NCBI GenBank assembly: GCA_964514655.1
Contig: CAZEQY010000004.1
Coordinates: forward strand, 116,044 to 180,043
Source of the DNA: SZAS-7 sp964514655
GTDB lineage: Bacteria; Chlamydiota; Chlamydiia; Chlamydiales; FEN-1388
Length of the DNA: 64,000 nt
Reading direction: 5' to 3'
Below the pieces are notes generated by a model. The model ran no database searches. It was not told where the DNA came from and saw only the letters and a program-made list of their open reading frames with translations. Each line of letters opens with the position of its first letter. Position 1 is the first letter of the stretch. The translations under genes and the position numbers were made by a program. Positions 26,509 to 35,416 of this stretch are shown here, in pieces.

Positions 26509-27393
26509 ATGCATTTACGTAGATTTTATATATGTTCATTAGCATTTCTTGCGGCATCAAGTGCTGCTAATGCTGTTGAGCAACCTCAGTTGAGGCGCGA
26601 TCCGTCGCTGCCCGGATTTCATGAGCGTCGTCATGACAGCTCAAGCTCAAGCTCAAGTTCGAGCTCTAGCTCCAGTTCTCGTTTTACACCGGCTGATTGG
26701 AAGCAAAGAGTGCTCGCTCCTAAGCCTGCCCAAAAGCCTACAGTAACTCCCGTTATTCCGGCTACAAAACAGGTTGTGAATGTGCCAGGTCCACAAGGTC
26801 TCCAGGGTCCCCAAGGTCCACAAGGCCCGCAAGGTCCACAGGGAGTACAAGGTCCACAAGGTCCAAAAGGACAACAAGGTCCAGCAGGCAAAGATGGTAT
26901 TGATGGAAAAGAAGGTCCAATGGGGCCACAAGGCGAGCCAGGTCTTCAAGGTGAAAGAGGTCCTCAAGGGATTGCGGGTGGTGCTATCGCTGCTGGAGAC
27001 TTTTATGCAGTGATGGGCACACAAGCAAGTGACAACACTATGCTTATTGCTCCGGGTAATGATGTTGCATTCCCGCAAGCTCCAACTCTTGTTGGCACTT
27101 CCATCACACCGCTTAACGCCTATAAGTTTAATCTAGCAGAACCTGGCATCTACCAAGTGTTCTTTCAGATCGCTGTGCAAGATGAAGCACAGTTTGTTGT
27201 AGCACTAGATGGCGTTGAATTAGCCCAGACAGTTGCTAGCCACCAATCCGGTTCGGGACAAGTAATCGGCATGTGTCTTGTAACAACAAAAGAGCCAAAT
27301 ACAGCTCTTAGCATACGTAACCCAGAGCGCAATACTGTAGCTGTGCAACTAGCTCCAGCTTATGCGCATCTTATGATTACGCAGCTTCAGTAA
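26509..27393 (+). CDS. Collagen-like surface protein with BclA-type C-terminal domain
   Basis: 294 residues. A signal peptide (1-23, ending SSAANA) is followed by a run of 15 serines encoded by AGCTCA-like hexamers (from 26638). Then comes a Gly-X-Y tract of about 20 triplets, mostly GPQ (from about 93), and a C-terminal domain of about 135 residues beginning GDFYAVMG. The C-terminal blocks AEPGIYQVFFQIAVQ, GQVIGMCLVTT and AHLMITQLQ match the BclA C-terminal jelly-roll, which trimerises Bacillus exosporium hairs. So it probably forms trimeric fibres on the cell surface (inference). GAGG precedes the ATG. A terminator follows. Confidence 0.85.
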   Translation: MHLRRFYICSLAFLAASSAANAVEQPQLRRDPSLPGFHERRHDSSSSSSSSSSSSSSRFTPADWKQRVLAPKPAQKPTVTPVIPATKQVVNVPGPQGLQGPQGPQGPQGPQGVQGPQGPKGQQGPAGKDGIDGKEGPMGPQGEPGLQGERGPQGIAGGAIAAGDFYAVMGTQASDNTMLIAPGNDVAFPQAPTLVGTSITPLNAYKFNLAEPGIYQVFFQIAVQDEAQFVVALDGVELAQTVASHQSGSGQVIGMCLVTTKEPNTALSIRNPERNTVAVQLAPAYAHLMITQLQ

Positions 27394-27403
27394 GCTCTTT
27401 TAT

Positions 27404-27432
27404 AGCGGTGCTCTAAAGGCACCGCTTTTTTT
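27404..27432 (+). terminator. Rho-independent terminator of the collagen-like gene
   Basis: AGCGGTGC pairs with GCACCGCT around TCTAAAG, followed by seven T residues. It lies 10 bp after the stop. The T-run ends directly at the ATG of the next gene (27433), an unusual layout. Confidence 0.85.
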
Positions 27433-29226
27433 ATGCGAAAAGAACACATAGAACTTGCATACAGCATTCTGTATAAAGATGTAGAGCCAGCTCAACAAGA
27501 GTTTGCCCTACTTCAGATTGCCTGTGATAAAAACCAACTTGCAGATCTCTCTACACACAAAAAATTGCAGCTTGTCAATTTTGCCATTTCACACTATCGT
27601 GAGGGCTCGTTTTGGATTTTGCGTGAGCTCAAAGAGTTTCATGAGCTTATTAGAGGTCTTAAAAATAACTACTATGACAAGAGCTACTTTGCTCGTCTTT
27701 TAGAGAGAGACTACCACGAGATTCTACATGCTCTTGAAGAGCAGGCTGAGCAAGAAGTCAAGCAAATACATGCTCTTTTGACACAAACTGAGATGTTTCG
27801 CCATGTAGAGTTTTTGGATTTGCAAAAATTTTGCCGCCTTTTTGGTCTTAGGGGCTATCCGCCAATTTTTGTACAGGATCCAAGAGAGCCGGATAGCCTT
27901 TTGGCAAAGTGTAAGCAGCTTAGTGGGATAAACCACCTACGGCCTATTCATTCCTTTTTTTCATCTATAATGCGCCATATCCAGGCAATAAAAGAGGACT
28001 TGTATAAGGAAGGTCTAAAGCTCTTTAGCGTTAGCATAGCAACAAGGCAAAAAGAGCTAGCAAAAAGCCCCACCCTTATAACGGTTTTAGAGGGCTATAA
28101 AGACTTTGACGTCAAGTGTCCGATATATGTCTATGACCATTCTGAAGAGGAAATTTACACAAAAAACGCTCACTATATCGACAAGCTCAATCGACAGTAT
28201 AAAAGCCATATTATTCATGTCTCAAAAGCGGAATGTTTAGAGAAAATTCCTGTAAAAGGGTTAATAGATATATTTGGCTTTGGTGGTGCAAGAAACTGTC
28301 AGTATTTATTGCCTGATGCCAATATGCTATTTATGGTCGATGATGACATGGAGCTTCCGATAACGGCAATACGCTCAGCTGCACTTGCTGCAATTGATGG
28401 CAAAAATAGCTATAGAGGCTATGTGGGCTTTCAAAAAGGCAGGGTCACAAAAAGTAATATTCGCTACCATGACCTCTACGATGTATTGCATAGGCCTGAA
28501 ACGCTAAAGCTCTTTCCCGTTTGGAGCGACCTTCCTTCTTGGGCAGGTATTTCAGAGTGTGTTACAAAGCCAAAAATTTGCCTCAATGTGCCCCATGGAT
28601 GTGAAGAGAGGCATGTAGAGACGCAAATTGTCACGCACTATTTCTTGCAGCCTGCCTATCACCTCGCAGGCACGCGCTATCCAACTGCTCATATGCCCAC
28701 AAAACCCTACGTAGGTCTTGAGTCATACCTACAAAAGAGCGTGCCCCAGGCACTTTTAATTGGCATGATAAGCGTACTAGTTGACCCTATAAATGCATAT
28801 GGAAGGTGTGTATTGCCGTGGAATGCACGTACAGACTTTTCTTCTTTAGAAGAGGTTCTTCTCTATATAGCTCGACAGGAGACTCAAGATGAAGTTGCAA
28901 GACGTTTTCATGCAAACTGCCAGGATTTTTTTGCTGGCCGTTATAAGTCGCTCTACTATGATTCTATTCAGCGGCTTCTTAACCTTGATGTAGATTCTGT
29001 AGCCTTGCCACAAGCTACCACAAAGCAGGAAAAAGACTCTATAAAAGCCATATGTTCCCTCTATAAGTTCTTTCAAGAAGATGCAAAACTTTTTTGGACA
29101 CATGACAAGATTCCAGATGAACACTACCCACTTGCCCATGGGTTTTACCTTTTAGAGCGCTCTTTAGGTAAGGGTGAGTTTTGTATTCTAATTCGAGAAT
29201 ATTTGACAAAAAATCCTATAAAGTAG
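27433..29226 (+). CDS. GT-A-type glycosyltransferase-like protein
   Basis: 597 residues; no signal peptide or clear membrane span. The region from about 270 has GGARNCQYLLPDANMLFMVDDDME, split here as the GGARN and FMVDDDM parts, which fits the nucleotide-sugar site and DxD metal motif of GT-A fold transferases (GT2-like). Preceding strands (TLITVLEGYKDFD, YVYDHSEEEIY) fit the Rossmann half. The N-terminal 150 residues are helical and unknown. ATG 27433 directly follows a terminator T-run, with no room for a ribosome site, and an in-frame stop at 27403 excludes an upstream start. Acceptor unknown. Confidence 0.65.
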   Translation: MRKEHIELAYSILYKDVEPAQQEFALLQIACDKNQLADLSTHKKLQLVNFAISHYREGSFWILRELKEFHELIRGLKNNYYDKSYFARLLERDYHEILHALEEQAEQEVKQIHALLTQTEMFRHVEFLDLQKFCRLFGLRGYPPIFVQDPREPDSLLAKCKQLSGINHLRPIHSFFSSIMRHIQAIKEDLYKEGLKLFSVSIATRQKELAKSPTLITVLEGYKDFDVKCPIYVYDHSEEEIYTKNAHYIDKLNRQYKSHIIHVSKAECLEKIPVKGLIDIFGFGGARNCQYLLPDANMLFMVDDDMELPITAIRSAALAAIDGKNSYRGYVGFQKGRVTKSNIRYHDLYDVLHRPETLKLFPVWSDLPSWAGISECVTKPKICLNVPHGCEERHVETQIVTHYFLQPAYHLAGTRYPTAHMPTKPYVGLESYLQKSVPQALLIGMISVLVDPINAYGRCVLPWNARTDFSSLEEVLLYIARQETQDEVARRFHANCQDFFAGRYKSLYYDSIQRLLNLDVDSVALPQATTKQEKDSIKAICSLYKFFQEDAKLFWTHDKIPDEHYPLAHGFYLLERSLGKGEFCILIREYLTKNPIK

Positions 29227-29232
29227 TATAAT
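29203..29232 (+). promoter_or_regulatory. Sigma-70-type promoter of the lipase gene
   Basis: TTGACA (29203-29208), 18 bases, TATAAT (29227-29232): both hexamers are perfect. The -35 lies in the 3' end of the glycosyltransferase gene, and the TTG start is 25 bases downstream of the -10, with GGAGG between. Confidence 0.75.
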
Positions 29233-29256
29233 TTATATTTTACTTTGGAGGTTTAT

Positions 29257-30267
29257 TTGGCTCTACCAGTTGTTTTAGATAGTACAGCTGTTTATCAAGT
29301 ACCACAAGAGAGGGAGCAAGCTCCTTCTAAAGTGAGAATTGTAGCTGATGAGGCATTTCGACGCTTTAAAGAGGTTGCCTACCACGCTGCACTTACCCTT
29401 GTAAAAATTGTCGCTTTACCACTAGAGCTTGCCGCCTTAGCAGTTGTTGTAGTGCTTGCTTCCTTTACTTTTTTTAGCCACAACATAGTGCGCGCTGTAG
29501 ATCATAAGGGCGTAACGCCATTTGAGTTTATGCTAGCTGGCGCCTATGGCATTAAGGAGCTTATGAAGATTACGCTCACTCTTGGCTTTGATCCAAAAAG
29601 TGAACGGCTTCAGCTTGCTGATAATGAGCCTAATAGCCCAAAATGTGTTGTGATATCCCCCAAAGAAGTCTCTTCCGATGCAACACCAATACTATATGCT
29701 CCCGGCTATTTAGATTCGCCAACATCGCTCAGACTTACCTGTCGCAAGATTGCAAATATGACAAATAGCCCTGTCTACATCGTCAAATACCGCTCACTCT
29801 TTCAGTCTGTAGAAGAGCATGCCAAAGATGTTGCCCGCGTACAAAAACGTATTCAGCAGGATCATAAGCGATCTGATATTGTCTATATTGGCCACTCCAT
29901 GGGAGGGTTAACTACAGGACGCTTTATCCAGCAAAATAACGTGCAGGCAAAGCTTTGGATCACTATAGGCTCACCGGTTAACGGTACGCCAATTAGCAAA
30001 ATAGGCATTGGTGCCTGCGCTAAGGACATGAACCCAGGCTCTACAATCTGCCAAAGCCTTAGAGACTCTGAAGTGCTTGACAATACGCCAGCTCTTCATA
30101 TCTACTCCAAGGTAGACCTTATCGTACCGGCCTTTAGCATGCCCTATAGGCAAAGCCAAAATAGCACTGTTTACCAGTGCAGCTTTCCTTATGGTCACCT
30201 CGGAGTGCGCGACAATCCAGAAGTTTTAGCCCTCATCGGGCAAAAATTAGCTTCCCCAGTCGCCTGA
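29257..30267 (+). CDS. Alpha/beta-hydrolase (lipase/esterase-like)
   Basis: 336 residues from TTG 29257, which has GGAGG five bases upstream; a TTG at 29245 is also open but overlaps that site. One hydrophobic segment near 45-70 (ELAALAVVVVLASFTFF) could anchor it in a membrane. The nucleophile elbow is GHSMGG (about 213-218). The acid is in YSKVDLIVPAF and the histidine in YGHLGVRDN, giving a complete Ser-Asp-His triad. It should cleave lipid or other esters; substrate unknown. A strong promoter precedes it. Its 3' end overlaps the convergent gene by 21 bp. Confidence 0.8.
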   Translation: MALPVVLDSTAVYQVPQEREQAPSKVRIVADEAFRRFKEVAYHAALTLVKIVALPLELAALAVVVVLASFTFFSHNIVRAVDHKGVTPFEFMLAGAYGIKELMKITLTLGFDPKSERLQLADNEPNSPKCVVISPKEVSSDATPILYAPGYLDSPTSLRLTCRKIANMTNSPVYIVKYRSLFQSVEEHAKDVARVQKRIQQDHKRSDIVYIGHSMGGLTTGRFIQQNNVQAKLWITIGSPVNGTPISKIGIGACAKDMNPGSTICQSLRDSEVLDNTPALHIYSKVDLIVPAFSMPYRQSQNSTVYQCSFPYGHLGVRDNPEVLALIGQKLASPVA

Positions 30268-31743
30268 TGCCGTGATAATCACCCTAGCTTGTGCCTCTTT
30301 TGAGTAGGCATAGGGGGATATTTCGACATGGGTAATCTGGGTGCTTTTGGGGCTAGCTCCTTTTTCTATTGCCTTAGCTATGCTTTCGTTTTTAAGTCGA
30401 TCTAGTGTCTTTTCTCTTTCAAGTAGACTTACTGTGCGATCGACTGTATAGCTAACTCCAGCCATAGCAGCTCCATAGGCATTTGCAAAGCCGGCACTTT
30501 CTGGCAGGATCATCCCATCTTGGTAGCCAAGTAGGGCTCCGCCTCCACAAATGATGACCGGCAAGGTGCGATCTTTACCCTGCATTAGCCGTATTGCCTT
30601 GGCAATCTGCTCCCGGACGCTATCTAAAACGTCTAAGGCAAAAGAGATATCGATAGGAACTCGCTCAACTTGTGCGTGTGCAACATGCATCTTACCTGCT
30701 TTGATGGCAATGTCAGTAAGTGTTAAGGTGTTTCCGCCAAAGACATATGCCTCTTGCTTTAGCCTTTTGCCAACGCTATCAGGGCCTAGGATCCCATTTG
30801 CCCGTACTATTGTGCCTCCGCCAATAGCAAGTGATAAGGCGTCTGGCATCGGAAACTGCAGCACAACATCGCCAATAGAAGCTTCATGGCACGATCTTTT
30901 GGCAGCGCCGTTAGTGACAATTCCAATATCTGTTGATGTTCCTCCAATATCAATGACAATGGCATCATCTACCTTTGCAATGCGACTTGCGCCAAAAAAA
31001 GAGTTTGTTTGCCCTGCAGCTATAGTCAAAATAGGATTTTGAATAGCATCTTGAATGCTCATGATGCTTCCGTCATTTTTTACCATAAAGATAGGGCAGC
31101 TAATGCCTTGATGGCGGATAGCCTCTTCCATCTTGGTAAAGCCGGTATAAAGCGCACGTTTTAGGGCGGCATTTAGTATTGTCGCAGACTCTCGCTCTAA
31201 AAAGCCTATTCCTCCAATATCGCATGAGCAGCTTACGGGAAGAGACTTTGCAATCTCCTCTACAAGCTTTTCTTCATGCGAGTTAAGAGGGGAGTAGACT
31301 CCAATAATAGCAATAGCCTGTACACCTTCATCGACCAGAATCCGAAAGGCTTTTTGTGCCTCCTCAACCGAGAAGCTATTGAGGGAACTTCCATCACAGC
31401 GATAGCCTCCATCGATGGTGATCGTCTTTTTGATGACAAGTTCCTTTAGCTCTTGAGGCCAGCTGTAGCCGCTTGGGATTGTAGGCTTTTGCCCTGCAAT
31501 ACGTATCACGCCAACTTGAGAAAGCTCTTTTCTTTCTAATACGGCATTTGTAGCAAAAGTTGTGCCTATAGCAATGCGGGCAATGTCTTTTCCCGGACAT
31601 AAAGTCTGTATTGCTTCTACAACAGACTCATGGAGCCTTTCTGATGTTGCAATTTTTATTTTGGCGACGATTTCACCATCTTGTCCTACAAGGACAGCAT
31701 CGGTGTTTGTGCCGCCAATATCTATACCTACTACATACTTCAT
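30247..31743 (-). CDS. Hydantoinase/oxoprolinase A family protein
   Basis: 498 residues from ATG 31743 (MKYVVGIDIGGTNTDAVL); upstream in-frame ATGs would overlap the previous gene. The actin-like phosphate motifs are intact: GIDIGGTNTD at the N-terminus and VIDIGGTSTDIGIV near 250. The domain order Hydant_A_N then Hydantoinase_A fits ATP-dependent hydantoinase/5-oxoprolinase subunit A. Relatives open a hydantoin or oxoproline ring with ATP, usually with a B subunit, which is absent here. Four bp after the DUF917 gene. It is the only member of the left cassette without a partner in the right cassette. Confidence 0.85.
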   Translation of the reverse strand: MKYVVGIDIGGTNTDAVLVGQDGEIVAKIKIATSERLHESVVEAIQTLCPGKDIARIAIGTTFATNAVLERKELSQVGVIRIAGQKPTIPSGYSWPQELKELVIKKTITIDGGYRCDGSSLNSFSVEEAQKAFRILVDEGVQAIAIIGVYSPLNSHEEKLVEEIAKSLPVSCSCDIGGIGFLERESATILNAALKRALYTGFTKMEEAIRHQGISCPIFMVKNDGSIMSIQDAIQNPILTIAAGQTNSFFGASRIAKVDDAIVIDIGGTSTDIGIVTNGAAKRSCHEASIGDVVLQFPMPDALSLAIGGGTIVRANGILGPDSVGKRLKQEAYVFGGNTLTLTDIAIKAGKMHVAHAQVERVPIDISFALDVLDSVREQIAKAIRLMQGKDRTLPVIICGGGALLGYQDGMILPESAGFANAYGAAMAGVSYTVDRTVSLLEREKTLDRLKNESIAKAIEKGASPKSTQITHVEISPYAYSKEAQARVIITASGDWGS

Positions 31744-31747
31744 ACTG

Positions 31748-32755
31748 TTATACCTCATATCCAAATGCTTTAGGGCCAACGAGTGCTAGGCCTTCAGGCG
31801 TTTTCCATATTGGCGCGGACGGCATGCTAGCAAGTTCTACTTCTATGCCAAAGCGTACATTTTCTACACAAAGAGGGATAAACCGCTCTTCTTCAAAAAG
31901 GCAAATAATGTCAGGTGTAACTGCAAGAGTAGTACCTGCCTGTTTTGCAATGAGGTACTCGTTCTGATAGAGTACCTCTAAGCCTCCTTCAATCACAATT
32001 TTTCCCTCCAAAAAGCCTCTATCGTTACGAGACTCAATATCGATGACTCTTCCTTTTGCAAGGCTTGTAAGGCCATATTGTTCAGATAGTGCCTTTTTGT
32101 TTTTGATAGAAGCAAGCAGCCCGAGCTCTTTTGCAAGCGTGAGCGTGCCTGCTATCAAAGCCTGTTTAGCTTCAGCTTTTGTCATGATATTAAAGCTTAC
32201 AGCAGCACTTGAGCCCATCTCTTGGCAAATTATGCGCGCCTTGTTTTCAATATCTTGAGCGGTTCCTTCTTCTATTATGCATAGCCTGCCGAGGCTATCT
32301 GCAATAAAGCAAGGAGCTGGTTTTATGTTGCAAAGGGTACATGAGGACATCTGCAGTTCAGGAAATGCTCTTGCAAGTGTGTCGGCATCCACTACAGGAA
32401 GTCTATTTTTAGCACCTACCGATATCGGTACGATGCCATTAGAGCCGCCTATTTCACTTGCTACGATAGCCCCAATTTTTTTCTGAAAGCGCTCTTCAAT
32501 TTTTGTAAAAATTGCATCAAATTCAGAGCCATTGGAGAGCATCTCTTTGCAGACGCTAGGCGCTCCCATAAATCCCACAGGCACTATGAGAGCATCATCT
32601 GCTACTTCATCTATATCTATGAGCAGGGGCTCACCGTAGGTCTCTATAAAGTAAGAGGCAAGTTTGCGGTCGCACTCAGGATCTCCTCCACCTCCTGATC
32701 CAAGGATTGTTGTTCCTAAGGCTATATCCTTGAGGTTGTTTATACTTATTGACAT
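31748..32755 (-). CDS. DUF917 family protein (S-methyl-thiohydantoin desulfurase-like), left cassette
   Basis: 335 residues. The N-terminal block IALGTTILGSGGGGDPECD is the hallmark of DUF917 (PF06032, now called S-Me-THD_N). Conserved pieces also found in the right-cassette copy are VGFMGAPSV, EIGGSNGIVPIS and FPELQMSSCTLC. Family members lie next to hydantoinases, and one has been tied to S-methylthiohydantoin desulfuration (known, from the family name). It overlaps the permease gene by 10 bp. Probably cytosolic: no signal peptide. Confidence 0.85.
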   Translation of the reverse strand: MSISINNLKDIALGTTILGSGGGGDPECDRKLASYFIETYGEPLLIDIDEVADDALIVPVGFMGAPSVCKEMLSNGSEFDAIFTKIEERFQKKIGAIVASEIGGSNGIVPISVGAKNRLPVVDADTLARAFPELQMSSCTLCNIKPAPCFIADSLGRLCIIEEGTAQDIENKARIICQEMGSSAAVSFNIMTKAEAKQALIAGTLTLAKELGLLASIKNKKALSEQYGLTSLAKGRVIDIESRNDRGFLEGKIVIEGGLEVLYQNEYLIAKQAGTTLAVTPDIICLFEEERFIPLCVENVRFGIEVELASMPSAPIWKTPEGLALVGPKAFGYEV

Positions 32756-33900
32756 ACAGTACTCCTTTTATAGTTTAGTAATAGCGTTGCAAGCGACGAC
32801 ACCATAAGCGCGTCAAGTATTGGCACTGCTGTGATAGCTCCAAGTAACCCCACACAAACTCCTAATGCTAATGATAGGATGTTGTAGGGTATGTAGGAGT
32901 TTGCTCCTAGCATAAATCCTGTAAAGACAACGCCTCCCGTGCTTGCTACCATCACGCCCATGACATTCAGCGACACCTCAAGGTGAGAGAGAATATCAAA
33001 GAGCGAAAAGATAAGAGCTATTGCCCCCAAGCTCAAGATTGCTATCTTATCTGAGAGCTTTGGAAGAAGTGTTTTTATGCTCATGGCAGCTGAGTAGAGA
33101 TTAGCGTTATTGGTCGTCCAGCCAGCAAGGAGCACAAATAGCATGATCCATAGCTTCCAGAGTTCATTATCAAAGCAGTATAGCGCTTCCATAAGTGAGC
33201 CTGCACCTGTTGCTTGATACAAGAACACTCCCAAGGCCTCTACCAGGGGAATACCAACCAAAAAGGTAGCGATAGAGGCCTTTAGAGCTTCTTTTTTATT
33301 TACCGCATGCCGAAAAAAAGTCGGCATGTCAAAAACACAGGCAATGCAAGCAGCAAGTACTAGCGATATGTCGCATAGGGCAAAGCCTTCATGTTGTACA
33401 GTGCTCGTGCTTGTGCCTTGTGATATTGCTATCAGCATAGTTAACACCATCAAGGGTACAGCCATATTTGAAAGGCGCTCTATGCTTTTTATGCCGGATA
33501 GAGCGCACACGACAATCAGAGCCGCAATAAGCCCGGATATAAGTGTCGCATTTAGCCCGTATGGCAAACCGAGCACCAAATCTTCTGCCATCATGGCTGT
33601 TTGTATGGCAAACCAGAGGCTCATAGAAAGCGCCATCACAGCGGCAAAAAGACCTTTTGCATGCCTTCCTAAATAGGGCTCAGCATTTTCTGTTGTTGTG
33701 CGCGTGCTTGCTGTACTCATACTTGCCCCTACAAGTGACAGGGCAAATAAAAGTGCGTTACCAAGAGCAATTGCCAAAAGCGCACAGGTGAGCCCCACGC
33801 TTTTTGCAAGCTGAAAGCCAATCAGCAATATGGGGAGGCATATTGCCCCCCCAATTTGTATGGATGTTAAAGCAATCCAGTTTTGAGTTTTTGTAAACAT
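32746..33900 (-). CDS. NCS1/cytosine-permease-like transporter, left cassette
   Basis: 384 residues with about 11-12 hydrophobic segments. Starts with TSIQIGGAICLPILLIGFQL, the first-helix signature of the nucleobase/cytosine permease family (PF02133), and continues with SLWFAIQTAMMAEDL and VFDMPTFFRHA. It should import a small nitrogen ring compound (pyrimidine, hydantoin or allantoin class) into the cell. The right-cassette paralogue shares the first helix, the DMPTFFRHA block and WTTNNANLYSAAMSIK. Its start lies inside the upstream gene (34-bp overlap), implying coupling. Confidence 0.82.
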   Translation of the reverse strand: MFTKTQNWIALTSIQIGGAICLPILLIGFQLAKSVGLTCALLAIALGNALLFALSLVGASMSTASTRTTTENAEPYLGRHAKGLFAAVMALSMSLWFAIQTAMMAEDLVLGLPYGLNATLISGLIAALIVVCALSGIKSIERLSNMAVPLMVLTMLIAISQGTSTSTVQHEGFALCDISLVLAACIACVFDMPTFFRHAVNKKEALKASIATFLVGIPLVEALGVFLYQATGAGSLMEALYCFDNELWKLWIMLFVLLAGWTTNNANLYSAAMSIKTLLPKLSDKIAILSLGAIALIFSLFDILSHLEVSLNVMGVMVASTGGVVFTGFMLGANSYIPYNILSLALGVCVGLLGAITAVPILDALMVSSLATLLLNYKRSTVCQ

Positions 33901-35159
33901 GTAGTCATTTCCTTTTGTTGATTAGCAATAGTATCACAGTAAATATGAGTGATCTTGAAGAGTGTCTGCTTGCTGTCGCAGCAGCCTTCTTTTTCAGCTC
34001 GCTCTTTTAATTCATCTAGGCGCGCTTTTTCTTCTGTGTATGTTTGAAGAAGCGGCACGCTTTCAAGCATCCTGCCTTGTGTGTACTGCGAGTGATGTGC
34101 CCCATTCATAGCCAGTATTTCGCTAAATGGCGTAGCATTAAGGCGCTTTATGTACTCTGCAGATGTTTCTTTGGCAGTATTGCCTCCAGTTCTTTGTCCA
34201 TCTATGACAATGCAGATTCTGTCATCTGCTGGTACGGTATCAAGGGGGGTAAGCCCATCAGTACTGTAGAGAAATGCCACATCAAAGAGATCTTGTAGCC
34301 TTTCAGGGGTGTGATCCGTGCGCTTATTTTTGACTACTATTGGTATCTGCATGATTGTTGCACATTCCACACTGGTCATAAGCGTATAGAAGCAGGGGAG
34401 CATCGTTTTTGGGCAAGAGAACTTCTTAGGGTCCCTGCCCGTTAGAATTTTATTTGCGTCGCTAAGCATCACTTGCGTAAGTGCTGATGAATGCAGCCCG
34501 GCAAGCCTCTGAATATTCTTGCAGCTTATTTGTGACAGTTTAGCCTTTGCAACCTCTACAATTTTGGTGAAGAGTTTTGTATCGCTAAGCTTTTGGTATT
34601 TACTAAGCTTGCAGCAGTCTGTTGTTTCTTTAAGACCTGCTACTTCTTCATCACAATTGTGGCATTTGAGAATTTCAGTAAGAGAAACTCTCACCTTATC
34701 AAGCATGTAACAAAGTATAAGTGTGCTCGCTCCTTTGGGCAGCACTACACTTCCAACTACGTCGGAAACAGTTTTTGCGACATGTGGCACGAGGTTTCTC
34801 TTCGCTAACTCCAAGCTTTCAGCTTTTTTTGCTAAAGCTGTATCTAGCTGCATAAGTTCCTGTTGCAAGGCGCTTGGTGAAAATGTCATGTTCGTGACAA
34901 TTTCTGAAATCATAACAGCACGAAGCTGGCATTGACATTCCGATACAAGCGAGTCAAAGAGCGTGTACTTCTTTGCTTCTAACGCTTTCATAGTCTCGAT
35001 GCCAATTTTGACAGCGAGTCTTCCTAAGTAAACGGCCTGTTTTTCTTCGTCATGATTGTTAACAGGCTGTTGTAAACAGGGTCCAATGATGGTGGGCATA
35101 AGGCCCTCGTCATCATGGAGGCCCATGTCTGCCATTTTGGCTAAAATAGACGGGTCCAT
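33867..35159 (-). CDS. Unknown protein of the left cassette (paralogue of 38454-39614)
   Basis: 430 residues, family not recognised. No signal peptide or membrane span; many cysteines (CHNCDEE, DCCK, GCCDSK). It shares with the right-cassette protein: MDP start, the FDSLVSECQCQLRA block (about 68-81), an IDGQRTGG segment, and the strongest block MNGAHHSQYTQG (about 350-361), with an acidic-basic helix after it. An N-x-H-x-Q-Y-T-Q core suggests a catalytic or ligand site, but nothing proves it. First structural gene of the cassette and overlapping the permease, so its role is probably tied to uptake or use of the same compound. Confidence 0.75.
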   Translation of the reverse strand: MDPSILAKMADMGLHDDEGLMPTIIGPCLQQPVNNHDEEKQAVYLGRLAVKIGIETMKALEAKKYTLFDSLVSECQCQLRAVMISEIVTNMTFSPSALQQELMQLDTALAKKAESLELAKRNLVPHVAKTVSDVVGSVVLPKGASTLILCYMLDKVRVSLTEILKCHNCDEEVAGLKETTDCCKLSKYQKLSDTKLFTKIVEVAKAKLSQISCKNIQRLAGLHSSALTQVMLSDANKILTGRDPKKFSCPKTMLPCFYTLMTSVECATIMQIPIVVKNKRTDHTPERLQDLFDVAFLYSTDGLTPLDTVPADDRICIVIDGQRTGGNTAKETSAEYIKRLNATPFSEILAMNGAHHSQYTQGRMLESVPLLQTYTEEKARLDELKERAEKEGCCDSKQTLFKITHIYCDTIANQQKEMTTCLQKLKTGLL

Positions 35160-35256
35160 AAAAAATCCTAATAATTAAAATAATAACTTACATACACAAG
35201 CAAAAGCTTGGAGGTAAAAAAATCAGCAAAAAAATGTAAAAACTAAAAAAGGGGAA

Positions 35257-35352
35257 TTAGCGCCAGAAGCGGCGATAGAAGGAATGGAAGTAATGGAGGG
35301 AAGATAAAAGTAAATTATTTATAGATAACGGAATACAGGCTTTGCTGTTCAT
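35257..35352 (-). CDS. 31-residue leader-type small ORF upstream of the left cassette
   Basis: ATG at 35352, with AAGGAG six bases upstream (35365-35359), opens 31 codons ending FYRRFWR. The stop is 97 nt before the left unknown gene. A comparable ORF of 36 codons lies 93 nt before the right one. The C-terminus resembles that of the next small ORF upstream (LYFRRWR). It could be a leader peptide that controls the cassette or a small secreted/antimicrobial-type peptide; too short for firm prediction. Confidence 0.4.
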   Translation of the reverse strand: MNSKACIPLSINNLLLSSLHYFHSFYRRFWR

Positions 35353-35416
35353 GTGCATCTCCTTTTTGTTGCACGGTTTGTAAAAAATGTAAAATTGTAG
35401 ATCGTGGGTTAGTTAT

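Noticed and set aside
26631..27078. Antisense ORFs with repeated EL, GPC or LWT units opposite the collagen-like gene
   Set aside because: They are mirror images of the serine and GXY codon repeats on the plus strand.
30551..31042. Plus-strand 163-codon frame opposite the hydantoinase gene
   Set aside because: Low-complexity S/P/I-rich shadow of a well-supported gene.
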